DNA from: Streptomyces sp. AV19 | Lineage (GTDB): Bacteria > Actinomycetota > Actinomycetes > Streptomycetales > Streptomycetaceae | Assembly: GCF_015999245.1 (NCBI RefSeq) | Contig: NZ_JAEAMR010000003.1 | Span: 615,671-679,670, forward strand | DNA length: 64,000 nucleotides | Reading direction: 5' to 3' | Shown: piece by piece, positions 42,099 to 50,357 of the stretch | Layout of the letters: every line of letters begins with the position of its first letter | Position numbering within the stretch: position 1 is the stretch's first letter | Made by a program: the position numbers and the translations under genes | The notes under the pieces: model-generated | Told to the model about the DNA's origin: nothing | Databases searched by the model: none | Seen by the model: the letters and a program-made list of their open reading frames with translations, nothing else

Positions 42099-44447
42099 TC
42101 AGCGCCCGAGCAGCGTGAGCGCGGCGTCCACGACGGAGACGGCGTCGATGCCGTGCAGCGCGTGCGCGTCGTACAGGTCGCTGGACTGGCCGAACTCCGT
42201 GACGCCCAGACAGCGGATCCGGTCGCCCCGCGCGCCCGCGAGGAACGCCAGGGTGTGCGGATGTCCGTCGAGGACGGTGACCAGCGGCGCGGGGTGCCCG
42301 GCCGGGAAGAGGACGTCGACGATGCCGCCGCCGTCCCCGCCGGAAAGGCGGCCGCGGGTCTGCATCGAGCGGAAGACCAGGTCGGGGCTGGTGAGGCAGA
42401 CGACGCCGGCCGTGACGCCCTGGCCGGCGAGCAGTTCGGCGGCCCGGACGACCTCGGGCATCATGGCCCCGACGCCCACGAGGGTGACCTGCTCCGTGGC
42501 GGGGTCGTGGCCGGTGATCCGGTAGCCGCCCGCGACGGCCTGGCGGCGGCGCCGCTCCAGGAGCGCCTCGTCGGCGGGCGGGCCGGCCAGCGCCGGGTCG
42601 ACGGGCCGGGTGGACAGGCGGAAGTACGCGGAGCTGCCGCCGGGGACGCCGACCTGGCCCATGGCCTCCAGCAGGCACCACTCCAGGTCCTGGGCGAACG
42701 CCGGTTCCCAGGCGGTGCAGCCGGGCTGCTCCAGGCCGATGGAGGGGGTGGTGATGGACTGGTGGGCGCCGCCCTCGGAGGAGAGGGTCACGCCGGAGGG
42801 CGTGCCGACGAGGATGGACTGCCCGCCGGCGTAGATGCCGTACGACCAGGGCTCCAGGGCGCGCGAGACGAACGGGTCGTAGAGCGTGCCGATGGGGATG
42901 AGCCGCTGTCCCCAGCGGCTCCAGGTGGCTCCGAGTTCGCCGAGCAGGCTGACGAGGTTGACCTCGGCGATGCCCAGCTCGATGTGCTGTCCGCCGCTGC
43001 CCTCGGACCACTTGAGCAGCCGTTCGGCGTCGTCGGCGAACCAGTCGCGGCGCTCCTCGGCCGACCAGACGCCGGTCTTGTTGATCCAGCCGCCGAGGTT
43101 GGTGGAGGAGGCGACGTCCGGGCTGCAGGTGACGACGCGGGCGGCGGCCTCGGGCACCTTGCGGGTGAGGTCGGTGAGGAACCGGCCGAGGGCGGCCTGG
43201 GTGGAGATCGCCGCCTTGTGCGGGCGGCCGAAGGAGGTGGGCAGGGCGGTGGGCCCCTCGGGGACGACCGGGGTGCGCCGCAGGTGCCCGCCGCGGCGGA
43301 CGCACAGCTCGGCCGCCGGCGTCCCGGGGTCGAACGCCCGCCAGGGGTCGGCCTCGTCGGTGCCGCAGGACTTGGCGAGGGCGGTCATCTGCTCGCCGGT
43401 CAGCAGGGCGGAGTGGTTGCTGGGGTGGCCCTCGGTGGGCAGGCCGCGGCCCTTGACGGTGTAGGCGAAGACGACGGTGGGCCGGCCGGGGTCGACGGTG
43501 CGGTAGGTGTCCAGCAGCAGCCCGATGTCGTGGCCGCCGAGGTCGCGCAGGGCGCGGTGGAGCCGGGCGGGCCCGAGCTCGTCGACGAGCGCTCGCAGGA
43601 CGGGATCGTCGGCCGCGTCTCCGGTTATCCGTCCGGCCAGTTCGGCGCCGTCGGCGCGCAGGAGGCGCTGGTACTCCTCGTTGGGCATCTCCTCCAGCCG
43701 GCGCCGCAGCGCCTCGCCGCCGGGCCGCCGGAAGATCTCCTCGACCTCGCGGCCCCACTTGAGCGTGACGACCTGCCAGCCCGCCGCCTCGAACATGCCC
43801 TGGAGGCGGCCGATCTGGACGTCGGGCACGACCCGGTCCAGGGACTGGCGGTTGAGGTCGACGACCCACAGCAGTTCGCCGAGCGAGGCGACCGCGGGGT
43901 CGGCGACGGCCTCCCAGATCGCGCCCTCGTCCAGCTCGGCGTCGCCGATCAGGCCGATGAACCGGCCGGCGGGGGGCGTCGCGTCGGAGCGGGAGAGCAG
44001 GTAGCGGTGGGCCATCGCGGCCCACACGGTGGCGGTGGCGCCGATGCCGACGGAGCCGGTGGAGAAGTCGACGGTGTCGGGGTCCTTGAGCCGGCTCGGG
44101 TAGCTCTGCAGGCCGCCCTTGGCCCGCAGGGTGGTCAGGTAGGCGGGGTCCAGGTCACCGAGCAGGTAGTTGACGGCGTGCAGCACGGGCGAGGCGTGCG
44201 GCTTGACCGAGACGCGGTCCTCTGCGGTCAGTTCGTGGAACCACAGCGACACCATGATGTCGACCATCGACGCGGACGACGCCTGGTGTCCGCCGACCTT
44301 GATGCCGGTGTCGTTGGGCCGGCCGCGGTTGGCGGCGTCGACGATGGCGGTGGCGAGCCACAGGACGCGCTGCGAGATCTCGCGCAGGGTGGCGGTGTCG
44401 TACGCCTCCGAGCCGGTCTCGTACGGGATGTTCGTCTCGTGCTGCAT
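42099..44447 (-). CDS. Transketolase-like thiamine diphosphate enzyme
   Basis: A 782-residue ThDP enzyme containing both transketolase-type halves. The pyrophosphate domain has GLIGDAELDEGAIWEAVADPA followed by VVDLNRQSLDR (the GDx26-28N motif). The pyrimidine domain (about 420-600) and C-terminal domain follow. The layout and the opening ISQRVLWLATAIVDAANRGR resemble the homodimeric pyruvate dehydrogenase E1 (AceE)/transketolase group, but it is about 110 residues shorter than AceE and stands without E2/E3 genes. Substrate is therefore uncertain: an orphan 2-oxoacid or ketose transfer enzyme. ATG 44447 follows AGAGAGG. Confidence 0.85.
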   Translation of the reverse strand: MQHETNIPYETGSEAYDTATLREISQRVLWLATAIVDAANRGRPNDTGIKVGGHQASSASMVDIMVSLWFHELTAEDRVSVKPHASPVLHAVNYLLGDLDPAYLTTLRAKGGLQSYPSRLKDPDTVDFSTGSVGIGATATVWAAMAHRYLLSRSDATPPAGRFIGLIGDAELDEGAIWEAVADPAVASLGELLWVVDLNRQSLDRVVPDVQIGRLQGMFEAAGWQVVTLKWGREVEEIFRRPGGEALRRRLEEMPNEEYQRLLRADGAELAGRITGDAADDPVLRALVDELGPARLHRALRDLGGHDIGLLLDTYRTVDPGRPTVVFAYTVKGRGLPTEGHPSNHSALLTGEQMTALAKSCGTDEADPWRAFDPGTPAAELCVRRGGHLRRTPVVPEGPTALPTSFGRPHKAAISTQAALGRFLTDLTRKVPEAAARVVTCSPDVASSTNLGGWINKTGVWSAEERRDWFADDAERLLKWSEGSGGQHIELGIAEVNLVSLLGELGATWSRWGQRLIPIGTLYDPFVSRALEPWSYGIYAGGQSILVGTPSGVTLSSEGGAHQSITTPSIGLEQPGCTAWEPAFAQDLEWCLLEAMGQVGVPGGSSAYFRLSTRPVDPALAGPPADEALLERRRRQAVAGGYRITGHDPATEQVTLVGVGAMMPEVVRAAELLAGQGVTAGVVCLTSPDLVFRSMQTRGRLSGGDGGGIVDVLFPAGHPAPLVTVLDGHPHTLAFLAGARGDRIRCLGVTEFGQSSDLYDAHALHGIDAVSVVDAALTLLGR

Positions 44448-44569
44448 GAAACAGACCTCTCTGGACAGCGGTTGTCGTGGAGCTGTGGTCCTGCGGGCAT
44501 GACACCAAGATCATCCAACAGGACGGCGCGATGCTCCAGCCCCCGACCGGCCTGTGCCGAACGGGCCGG

Positions 44570-44974
44570 TCAGCCACCCCGGATCAGGTCGGCCGCCCTC
44601 TCCGCGACCGCGACGACGGGGGCGTTCGTGCTGCCGCGCACCGGCGTCGGCATGACGGAGGCGTCGACGACCCGCAGTCCCCGCACGCCGTGCACCCGCA
44701 GTTCGGGATCGACGACCGGGCCGATCGCGCAGGTGCCCGCGGGGTGGAACAGGGAGTGCGCCTCGCGCCGGGCGTGGGCGAGGAGGTCGTCCTCGCGGTC
44801 CGAGGGCGGCACCAGGTGGTCGGCGCCGCGGTGCGGCCGCGGGGCGGGGCGGGCGGCGATGTCCATGAGCAGCCGCAGGGCGCGGACGTCCGGGTCCTCG
44901 CTCAGCCGCGCGGCGAGCACGCACCCGGCGGATCCGGCTCCGACGACGATGTGGTCGTGGGTGTGCTCTTGCAC
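44570..44974 (-). pseudogene. GMC oxidoreductase with internal deletion
   Basis: A 134-residue open frame made of only the two ends of a choline-dehydrogenase-like GMC flavoenzyme. Residues 8-32 are the N-terminal FAD motif (DHIVVGAGSAGCVLAARLSE). From about residue 35 the sequence is the C-terminal substrate/FAD block, with the active-site HPAGTC and the closing STNAP. Full members have about 500-550 residues, so some 370 residues have been removed in frame. The start is GTG 44974 after AGGAGGGGA. It cannot be a working oxidase; a remnant is by far the likeliest reading. Confidence 0.8.
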
Positions 44975-45328
44975 GGCTCCCCTCCTGTGGCCGATGGCGC
45001 GCGGAGCTCCATCATGGATGCGGCCGGCCCGCGGAGGCAGCCCCTGGTGATGCCCTGTCGGTGGTTGTGCCCCCGCCCCGCCCTTTCACCGTTTCTCACG
45101 CGCTCCGCGCGGGGGCAACGCGGCTGCGCCGCGTTCGTCCTCAAACGCCGGACAGGCTGGAATGGCGCGCCCCCTGGATCACCGGAAGGCACTGGTCAAA
45201 AGGTAAGTACGCACAAAAAAGTACGTACTTGGCAGGCCCTCCCGCGTCTCGCAGACTGACGGACGTGGCCATCGGGACGGATGGCCCCATCAGTACCCCA
45301 TCGATACCGCAGAGCAAGGGAGTTCATG
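44975..45328. other. 354-bp intergenic region with repeat element and orphan palindrome
   Basis: No gene seen. It holds the second copy of the 21-base CCCCGCCCTTTCACCGTTTC(T) block (45076-45096). A GC-rich hairpin region follows (CGCTCCGCGCGGG, GCGGCTGCGCCGC), then the AAGTACG repeats described separately, and finally the leader of the imine-reductase-like gene. Confidence 0.6.
45205..45230. promoter_or_regulatory. AAGTACGCAC/AAGTACGTACTT operator-like element
   Basis: A perfect 12-base palindrome AAGTACGTACTT (45219-45230) is preceded 14 bases upstream by its half copy AAGTACGCAC (45205-45214), with an A6 tract between. This type of site resembles operators of HxlR/MarR-like regulators beside oxidoreductase genes. 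No such regulator is encoded nearby, so its controller must act in trans. It lies about 100 bases before ATG 45329. Confidence 0.6.
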
Positions 45329-46210
45329 ATGAGCACCACCCCCGCGTCCGTCGCCGTCCTCGGCCTGGGCAGCCTGGGCACCGCCCTGGCCGACGCGTTC
45401 CTCGCCGCCGGGCACCGCGTCACGGTGTGGAACCGTACGGCCGCGAAGGCCGACGGCCCGGTCGCGCGCGGCGCCCTGCGGGCGGCGTCCGCCGGTGACG
45501 CGGTGGAGGCGGCCGGGCTGGTGGTCGTCTGCGTCCTCGACTACCCGGCCGCCACGGCCCTGCTGGAGGAGGCCGGCCCCCGGCTGAAGGGCAGGACGGT
45601 CGTCAATGTCACCAACGGCTCGCCCGAGCAGGCCCGCGCGCTGGCGCGGCGGGTGGCGGAGCTGGGGGCCGAGTACCTCGACGGCGGCATCATGGCGGTG
45701 CCGGCGATGATCGGCCGGCCGGAGGCCCTGGTGATCTACAGCGGCCCCGAGGAGGCGTACGACCGGTGGAGCGGGGTGCTGGCGGCCCTGGCCCGCCCGG
45801 TCCACCTCGGTACGGACCACGGGCTGGCGCCGCTGGCCGACCTGGCCCTGCTGAGCGGCATGTACGGCATGTTCGGCGGGTTCTTCCACGCGGCCGCGCT
45901 GGTGCGGTCGGCGGGCGTCCCCGTGGCGGAGTTCACCGAGGACCTGCTGCTGCCCTGGCTGCGGGCGATCGGCGGCATTCTGCCGGGGATGGCGGCGAAG
46001 GTCGACTCGGGCGACTACTCCGCCACGGGTTCCACCCTGGCGATGCAGGTCTCGCACGACAGCATCGGGGACGTGAGCCGGGCGCAGGGCGTCAGCACCG
46101 AGCTGTTCGCGCCGGTGTTCGAGCTGATGAAGCGCGGGGTGACCGCGGGGCACGGGGACGGGGACATGGCCGCCGTCGTCGGCCTGCTCGGCCCCCGGCC
46201 GACCGCCTGA
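45329..46210 (+). CDS. NAD(P)-dependent oxidoreductase, imine-reductase/6PGDH-like
   Basis: A protein of 293 residues. The N-terminal Rossmann domain has VAVLGLGSLGTALADAFLAAGH and VWNRTAAKAD. The interdomain helix and C-terminal dimerisation domain are of the hydroxyisobutyrate/imine-reductase group (DLALLSGMYGMFGGFFHAAAL). Length and the C-terminal pattern fit NADPH-dependent imine reductases. The substrate is open. ATG 45329 is favoured over 45326 because AAGGGAG then has normal spacing. The transcription signal is probably the palindrome upstream. Confidence 0.85.
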   Translation: MSTTPASVAVLGLGSLGTALADAFLAAGHRVTVWNRTAAKADGPVARGALRAASAGDAVEAAGLVVVCVLDYPAATALLEEAGPRLKGRTVVNVTNGSPEQARALARRVAELGAEYLDGGIMAVPAMIGRPEALVIYSGPEEAYDRWSGVLAALARPVHLGTDHGLAPLADLALLSGMYGMFGGFFHAAALVRSAGVPVAEFTEDLLLPWLRAIGGILPGMAAKVDSGDYSATGSTLAMQVSHDSIGDVSRAQGVSTELFAPVFELMKRGVTAGHGDGDMAAVVGLLGPRPTA

Positions 46211-46331
46211 CCTGCTCGTTGAACCCTCCACCTGCCCGCCGTTCCGCTCCGAGGAGCGCGGGGCAGGCGCACGGAGGAGACTGGAGGTGTGCCGTCGCCG
46301 CGGGGACGGGCGCGAGGAAGGAGAGCGCAGC

Positions 46332-46817
46332 ATGTCCGACGACGTGATGGGTGACGAGGTCTACCAGCCGGCCCGTTCCGACCGCCGGGACAACGTCGCC
46401 GACCTTGACCTGGAGAACGCGCTCGACGGCGACCTCCTCGACGAGGTGCTCGACGAGGGCTACTCGCCCCCGGAGAGGCCGCTGGGCGTCGGCCGCCACG
46501 GCACGACGGCCCGCGAGCAGCTGGAGCGCGAGAGCCTCGACCAGCGGCTGGCCGAGGAGCTTCCCGAGATCGCCGTGCCCGACGGGGACGGCATCGGCGA
46601 CCAGCCGGGCGGGGACGGCGAGCCGATCGACGAGGAGGTCGGCGACGAGCGCGCCGGCCGGCTCACCGCGACCCTCGACGTCATGCCGCCCCGGCGCAAC
46701 GACGTCTTCGCCCGGGACGTGGGGGTCAACGGCGGCGCAGCCTCGGCCGAGGAGGCGGCGATGCACGTCGTCCCGGACGAGCCGGTGATCGGGTACGGGG
46801 ACGACGGAGAGCCGTGA
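46332..46817 (+). CDS. DUF5709 domain protein
   Basis: Acidic protein of 161 residues with no membrane segment. The opening MSDDVMGDEVYQPARSDRRD and the Asp/Glu/Leu-rich segment NVADLDLENALDGDLLDEVL, followed by YSPPERPLGVGRHGTTAREQ, are characteristic of DUF5709, a small actinobacterial family of unknown function. Low complexity and charge suggest partial disorder. ATG 46332 follows GAAGGAGAG. It converges with the SDR gene, three bases apart. Confidence 0.85.
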   Translation: MSDDVMGDEVYQPARSDRRDNVADLDLENALDGDLLDEVLDEGYSPPERPLGVGRHGTTAREQLERESLDQRLAEELPEIAVPDGDGIGDQPGGDGEPIDEEVGDERAGRLTATLDVMPPRRNDVFARDVGVNGGAASAEEAAMHVVPDEPVIGYGDDGEP

Positions 46818-46820
46818 GCG

Positions 46821-47627
46821 TCAGACGCGCCGCCAGGTGTCGTCCCACAGGTGCGACCCGGCGTGCGGCCCCATGCGCAGCATGCCGCCGTCCACCGTCC
46901 AGGACGCGCCGGTGACGTACGCCGCGTCCGGCCCGCTGAGGAAGGCGATGACCGCCGCCACCTCGCGGGCGTCCCCCGGCCGGCCGAGCGGGATGCCGGG
47001 CCTGCGCTGCTGGTGGACGTCGATGTCCACCTGCCGGGTCATGGGCGTGGCGATCTCGCCGGGGGCCACGGCGTTGACGGTGATCCCGTGCTCGGCCAGT
47101 TCCAGGGCCATCACCTGGGTGAGCAGCCCGAGTCCGCCCTTGGCCGCGCAGTAGGGCGCGGAGCCGACGCGCGGCTGGTGCTCGTGGACGCTGGTGACGT
47201 TGACGATCCGGCCGCCGTCGCCCTGCTCGATCATCCGGCGGGCGGCGCGCTGTCCGCACAGGAGCGGGCCGACGAGGTCGACGTCGATGACCTGCCGGAC
47301 GGTCTCCAGGGTGAGGTCGAGGTAGGGCGTGGCCGATCCGACGCCGGCGTTGTTGACCAGGACGTCGATCCGGCCGAGTTCGTCGGCGAACCGGTCGATG
47401 ACGTCGGCGGCGTCCGGAAGGTCGGTCAGGTCCAGTCGCGCGACGGCGGCCCGGCGCCCGTGGGCGCGTACTTCGACGGCCGTGCGCTCGGCGCCCTCGC
47501 GGTCGCTGTGCCAGGTGATGCCGATGTCCATGCCCTGGGCGGCGAGCCGGGCGGCGGTGGCGCGGCCGATGCCGGAGTCGGCGCCGGTGACCACGGCGAC
47601 GCGGGTGCCGGGAGTGTGCGCGGTCAT
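46821..47627 (-). CDS. Short-chain dehydrogenase/reductase
   Basis: Classical SDR of 268 residues. VTGADSGIGRATAARLA binds the cofactor, NNAGVG and the catalytic Ser...YCAAKGG triad are intact, and NAVAPGEIATPMT is the family C-terminal marker. A His/Asp pair after the first strand (WHSDREGAE) suggests NADP preference is uncertain. It resembles glucose-1-dehydrogenase-like SDRs. Monocistronic. Confidence 0.9.
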   Translation of the reverse strand: MTAHTPGTRVAVVTGADSGIGRATAARLAAQGMDIGITWHSDREGAERTAVEVRAHGRRAAVARLDLTDLPDAADVIDRFADELGRIDVLVNNAGVGSATPYLDLTLETVRQVIDVDLVGPLLCGQRAARRMIEQGDGGRIVNVTSVHEHQPRVGSAPYCAAKGGLGLLTQVMALELAEHGITVNAVAPGEIATPMTRQVDIDVHQQRRPGIPLGRPGDAREVAAVIAFLSGPDAAYVTGASWTVDGGMLRMGPHAGSHLWDDTWRRV

Positions 47628-47697
47628 ACGCCCTCGGGTACCCCGTTCGGGCCTTCCCCATGCCGCGCCGTGCGTCCCTTCCGTCTACGTTGGCCGC

Positions 47698-48747
47698 ATG
47701 GCGACGGAGGGCCGGACCGAGGAGCGGGGCCCGTGGGCCCGGTTCCGGCACTCGCCGTTCTTCCCGGCGACCGTCATCGTCCTCATCGCCGCGGCCGCGG
47801 CGGGGCTGTTCGCCGGTTCGTACACCTACGCCATGGCCAACCCCACCCCGCACCGCATCCCCACCGCCGTGACCGCGGATCCGGTCTCCCAGGTCAAACA
47901 GGCGGATTTCGTGCAGGGCATGGAGGACGCCCTGGACACGTCGCTGGAGCTGCGCCGTTACGACAGCTACGCGGCCGCGCGGGACGCGGTGGAGGAGCAG
48001 CGGGTGTTCGCCATCCTCTGGCCGCGGGGGGACGGAGCCGCGCTCGACGTCTCGGGTGCCTCGGGCGCCACTGTCGCCCAACTCCTGGCCGAAACCGCCC
48101 CGAAGGTGGGCGCCGCGATCAAGGTGCCCGTCGCCGTCACCGACGTCAACCCCCTCCAGCGCGGCGACCCACGCGGTCTGGCCCTGTTCTACATCACGCT
48201 CGCAGCCGTGATCCTGGGCTTCGTCGGCGCCATCCAGCTGAACGTCAACGCCCGTGATCTCAACCCGTCGGAACGGATCGCCTTCATCCTCGCCCTCGCC
48301 GCCCTCGGCGGCTTCGCCATCTGCGCCGCCGTCGACTGGGGCCTGGGCGCCCTGCGTCTGCCGTTCGCCGAGTCCTGGTTCATCCTGAGCCTGACGATGT
48401 TCACCACCGGCATGGTCTTCACCATGTTCAACACCCTGTTCGGCCGCTGGGCGATGATCCCGACCTGGGGCCTGATGGTCATCCTCGGCAACCCGTCCTC
48501 CGGCGGCGCCGTCTCCTGGCCCCTCCTCCCGTCCCCCCTCGGCGTCATCGGCCGCTGGCTCCCGCCCGGCGCGTCGGTCAACGCCCAGCACACAGCGGTG
48601 TACTTCGGCCGTCACCAGCACATCTTCCCCTTCGCGGTGCTGGCGGCGTGGGCGGCGGTGTCGACCGCGGTCTTCTGGGTGTGGCGCCACCGGCATCCGG
48701 GCGGGCGGGAGCTGAGCGACCGGCTCGTGGACGAACCGAGGACCTGA
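47698..48747 (+). CDS. Membrane protein with ABC-2/YhgE-like architecture
   Basis: A protein of 349 residues from ATG 47698. One N-terminal helix (about 25-45) is followed by an extracytoplasmic domain (about 50-150) and then five or six helices to the C-terminus, with RHRHPGGRELSDRLVDEPRT as a cytosolic tail. This layout is that of YhgE/Pip and DUF3533-type permeases, which lack their own ATPase. No ribosome-binding site is present. TACGTT at 47686-47691 could be a -10 for a leaderless transcript. Confidence 0.8.
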   Translation: MATEGRTEERGPWARFRHSPFFPATVIVLIAAAAAGLFAGSYTYAMANPTPHRIPTAVTADPVSQVKQADFVQGMEDALDTSLELRRYDSYAAARDAVEEQRVFAILWPRGDGAALDVSGASGATVAQLLAETAPKVGAAIKVPVAVTDVNPLQRGDPRGLALFYITLAAVILGFVGAIQLNVNARDLNPSERIAFILALAALGGFAICAAVDWGLGALRLPFAESWFILSLTMFTTGMVFTMFNTLFGRWAMIPTWGLMVILGNPSSGGAVSWPLLPSPLGVIGRWLPPGASVNAQHTAVYFGRHQHIFPFAVLAAWAAVSTAVFWVWRHRHPGGRELSDRLVDEPRT

Positions 48748-49024
48748 CGGGCCCTCAGGGACAGCTGACAACGAACCGCACGGCACTAGCAGTTTCACGC
48801 CTCCTAGCATTAACTAGCAGCAACATGCCTTTATCATTTCCCAGTCATTTCCCATCCCCCACCCACCATGAGCAGCCGTGAGGCGTGCTGAGCAGTGTTG
48901 GTCGTGGGGTTGTCGGCATGGTGCGGACCCCCAAGGCGTGTAGTGGACTTGGTGTGCCTGGGGAGTTGTCGGAATTGCGTGAGCCAATTCGGCTCACTGG
49001 GCTGGCGGTTCGGAGCCGCTGGAG
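48748..49024. other. AT-richer junction between core genes and the nucleotide-metabolism block
   Basis: A 277-bp gap with noticeably more A/T than either side. CTAGCA-type hexamers occur three times between about 48787 and 48822, and short runs such as CATTTCCCAGTCATTTCCCATC follow. No integrase, tRNA or flanking direct repeat could be matched to the other end of the block, so a boundary is only suspected. Confidence 0.35.
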
Positions 49025-49552
49025 TCATACCCACTGGTAGTTGTCATCGGTAACCGGTGGCAGCGCGGCATTGGTTACCCTGGCGTCAGGGCTGGACAGA
49101 CTCGCGAGGGCCGAGCCGATGGGCGGGAAGATCGGCAGATCGGCGGTCTTGCGGTAGTCCGCCCACTCAATCACCCCCACCTCGTGGGTGCCGTCCTCCA
49201 GCTCGTCGTGCTCTTCGGTGGCCAGAGCCGCCCGGACGTCCTGGCGGATGTGAAGCCGGTAGAGCAGGTGCAGCTTGCGCGGGGGCGGTGTATCACCAGG
49301 ACGGGGCACCCGCTGGTCGACGACCCACAGCAGCTCCGGCTCGCTCGCCTGCGCGATGTCGAGGGCGAGTTCTTCGAGGAGTTCGCGGCGGAGGGCGGTG
49401 TTCAGGTCCTCGCCGGGCTCGACGTTGCCGCCGGGCGGGGTGTAGTGGACGGAGCCGGGGCGGTCGCGGCGGATCAGAGCCACGTCGGTGCCGCAGAACA
49501 CGAGGGTGCCCGTGCGGATCTTGATGCGGGAGAAAGGTGCGGGGGTCATCAT
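49025..49552 (-). CDS. Nudix hydrolase
   Basis: A protein of 175 residues. The Nudix box reads GGNVEPGEDLNTALRRELLEEL and keeps the catalytic REx2EE core. Its usual final Gly is replaced by Ala. Such enzymes cleave nucleoside diphosphates linked to another group, such as sugar nucleotides, dNTPs or NADH. ATG 49552 has no ribosome-binding site, but GATACT ends six bases upstream, which suggests a leaderless transcript; the longer frame to 49642 is discounted. Adjacent HIT and deaminase genes point to nucleotide clean-up or nucleotide-sugar chemistry. Confidence 0.85.
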   Translation of the reverse strand: MMTPAPFSRIKIRTGTLVFCGTDVALIRRDRPGSVHYTPPGGNVEPGEDLNTALRRELLEELALDIAQASEPELLWVVDQRVPRPGDTPPPRKLHLLYRLHIRQDVRAALATEEHDELEDGTHEVGVIEWADYRKTADLPIFPPIGSALASLSSPDARVTNAALPPVTDDNYQWV

Positions 49553-49785
49553 GGCCGCAGTATCGCGGCGGGGCGCCCGGCGCCGGGCGGAATCCGAGCA
49601 GGTTCCCGCCCATGAGCGCCGCCCGCCCCGCTCCCCGAGCAACGCCCGTGCGGACTACGCAGCATGCTGCGCCGCCTGCTTGGCGGCCAGTAGGCATGCA
49701 TGCCCCGCGCGCTAGCACTCCGGACGGGTGATGCGCAGGCTGCTGCAGGGCGAACGCTTGTGGCGCGGCCGTAGGGTGAGCGTTC

Positions 49786-50328
49786 ATGGGGCGGCAGCAC
49801 ATGAATCTTGAGGCTTACGTCGAGCGTTCGCAGACCGGCCCTTGCTTCATTTGCGCCTTTCTCCGCGGGCACCCGGACTACCCTCACGAGACCGTGTTCG
49901 AGGATGACGACCACGTCGCGTTCCTGGACCGGTGGCCCACGCTGCCCGGGAAGGTTCTCGTCGCCCCAAGGCGGCACGTTGAGCATGTCGTTCGCGACTT
50001 GGACGAGACGGCTTACACCCGGCTCATGCTGTTCGTCCGCGAGGCCGCTCTCGCCGCCGAGGCTGTCCTGGGCCCTGAGCGGACGTACTTGTACTCGCTC
50101 GGGAGCCAGCAGGGAAACGCCCATCTGCACTGGCACATCGCCGGGTTGCCTCCCGGTATTCCTTACCAGGAGCAGCAGTTCCACGCCCTGATGAGCGAGA
50201 ACGGCGTCCTGTCCCCGTCCCCGGAAGAGGCATCCGACACGGCGGAGCGCATTCGCGCCGCGATGGTCGCTCTCCGCCGTAGCGCGTCCCGGGAGTCAGC
50301 GCATCAGTCTGTGTATCGCGGCGCGTAG
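49786..50328 (+). CDS. HIT-domain nucleotide hydrolase/transferase
   Basis: A protein of 180 residues with the histidine triad HLHWHI (H113, H115, H117 counted from ATG 49786). The N-terminal CFICAF pair resembles the zinc site of Hint/Fhit-like members. The family hydrolyses nucleoside phosphoramidates, dinucleoside polyphosphates or transfers nucleotidyl groups. A TAGGGT hexamer about eight bases before the ATG may be the -10 of a leaderless message. It is divergent from the Nudix gene and converges with the HAD gene. Confidence 0.88.
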   Translation: MGRQHMNLEAYVERSQTGPCFICAFLRGHPDYPHETVFEDDDHVAFLDRWPTLPGKVLVAPRRHVEHVVRDLDETAYTRLMLFVREAALAAEAVLGPERTYLYSLGSQQGNAHLHWHIAGLPPGIPYQEQQFHALMSENGVLSPSPEEASDTAERIRAAMVALRRSASRESAHQSVYRGA

Positions 50329-50357
50329 CCGGGCCTCACGGGCGACAGTTCTGCACT

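Noticed and set aside
44511..44924. Minus-strand 137-residue frame overlapping the GMC remnant
   Set aside because: Different frame from the FAD and HPAGTC motifs; Arg/Pro-rich shadow.
48748..49024. tRNA or attachment site at the start of the accessory block
   Set aside because: No cloverleaf could be folded by eye, and no matching direct repeat was found near 58.4-58.9 kb.
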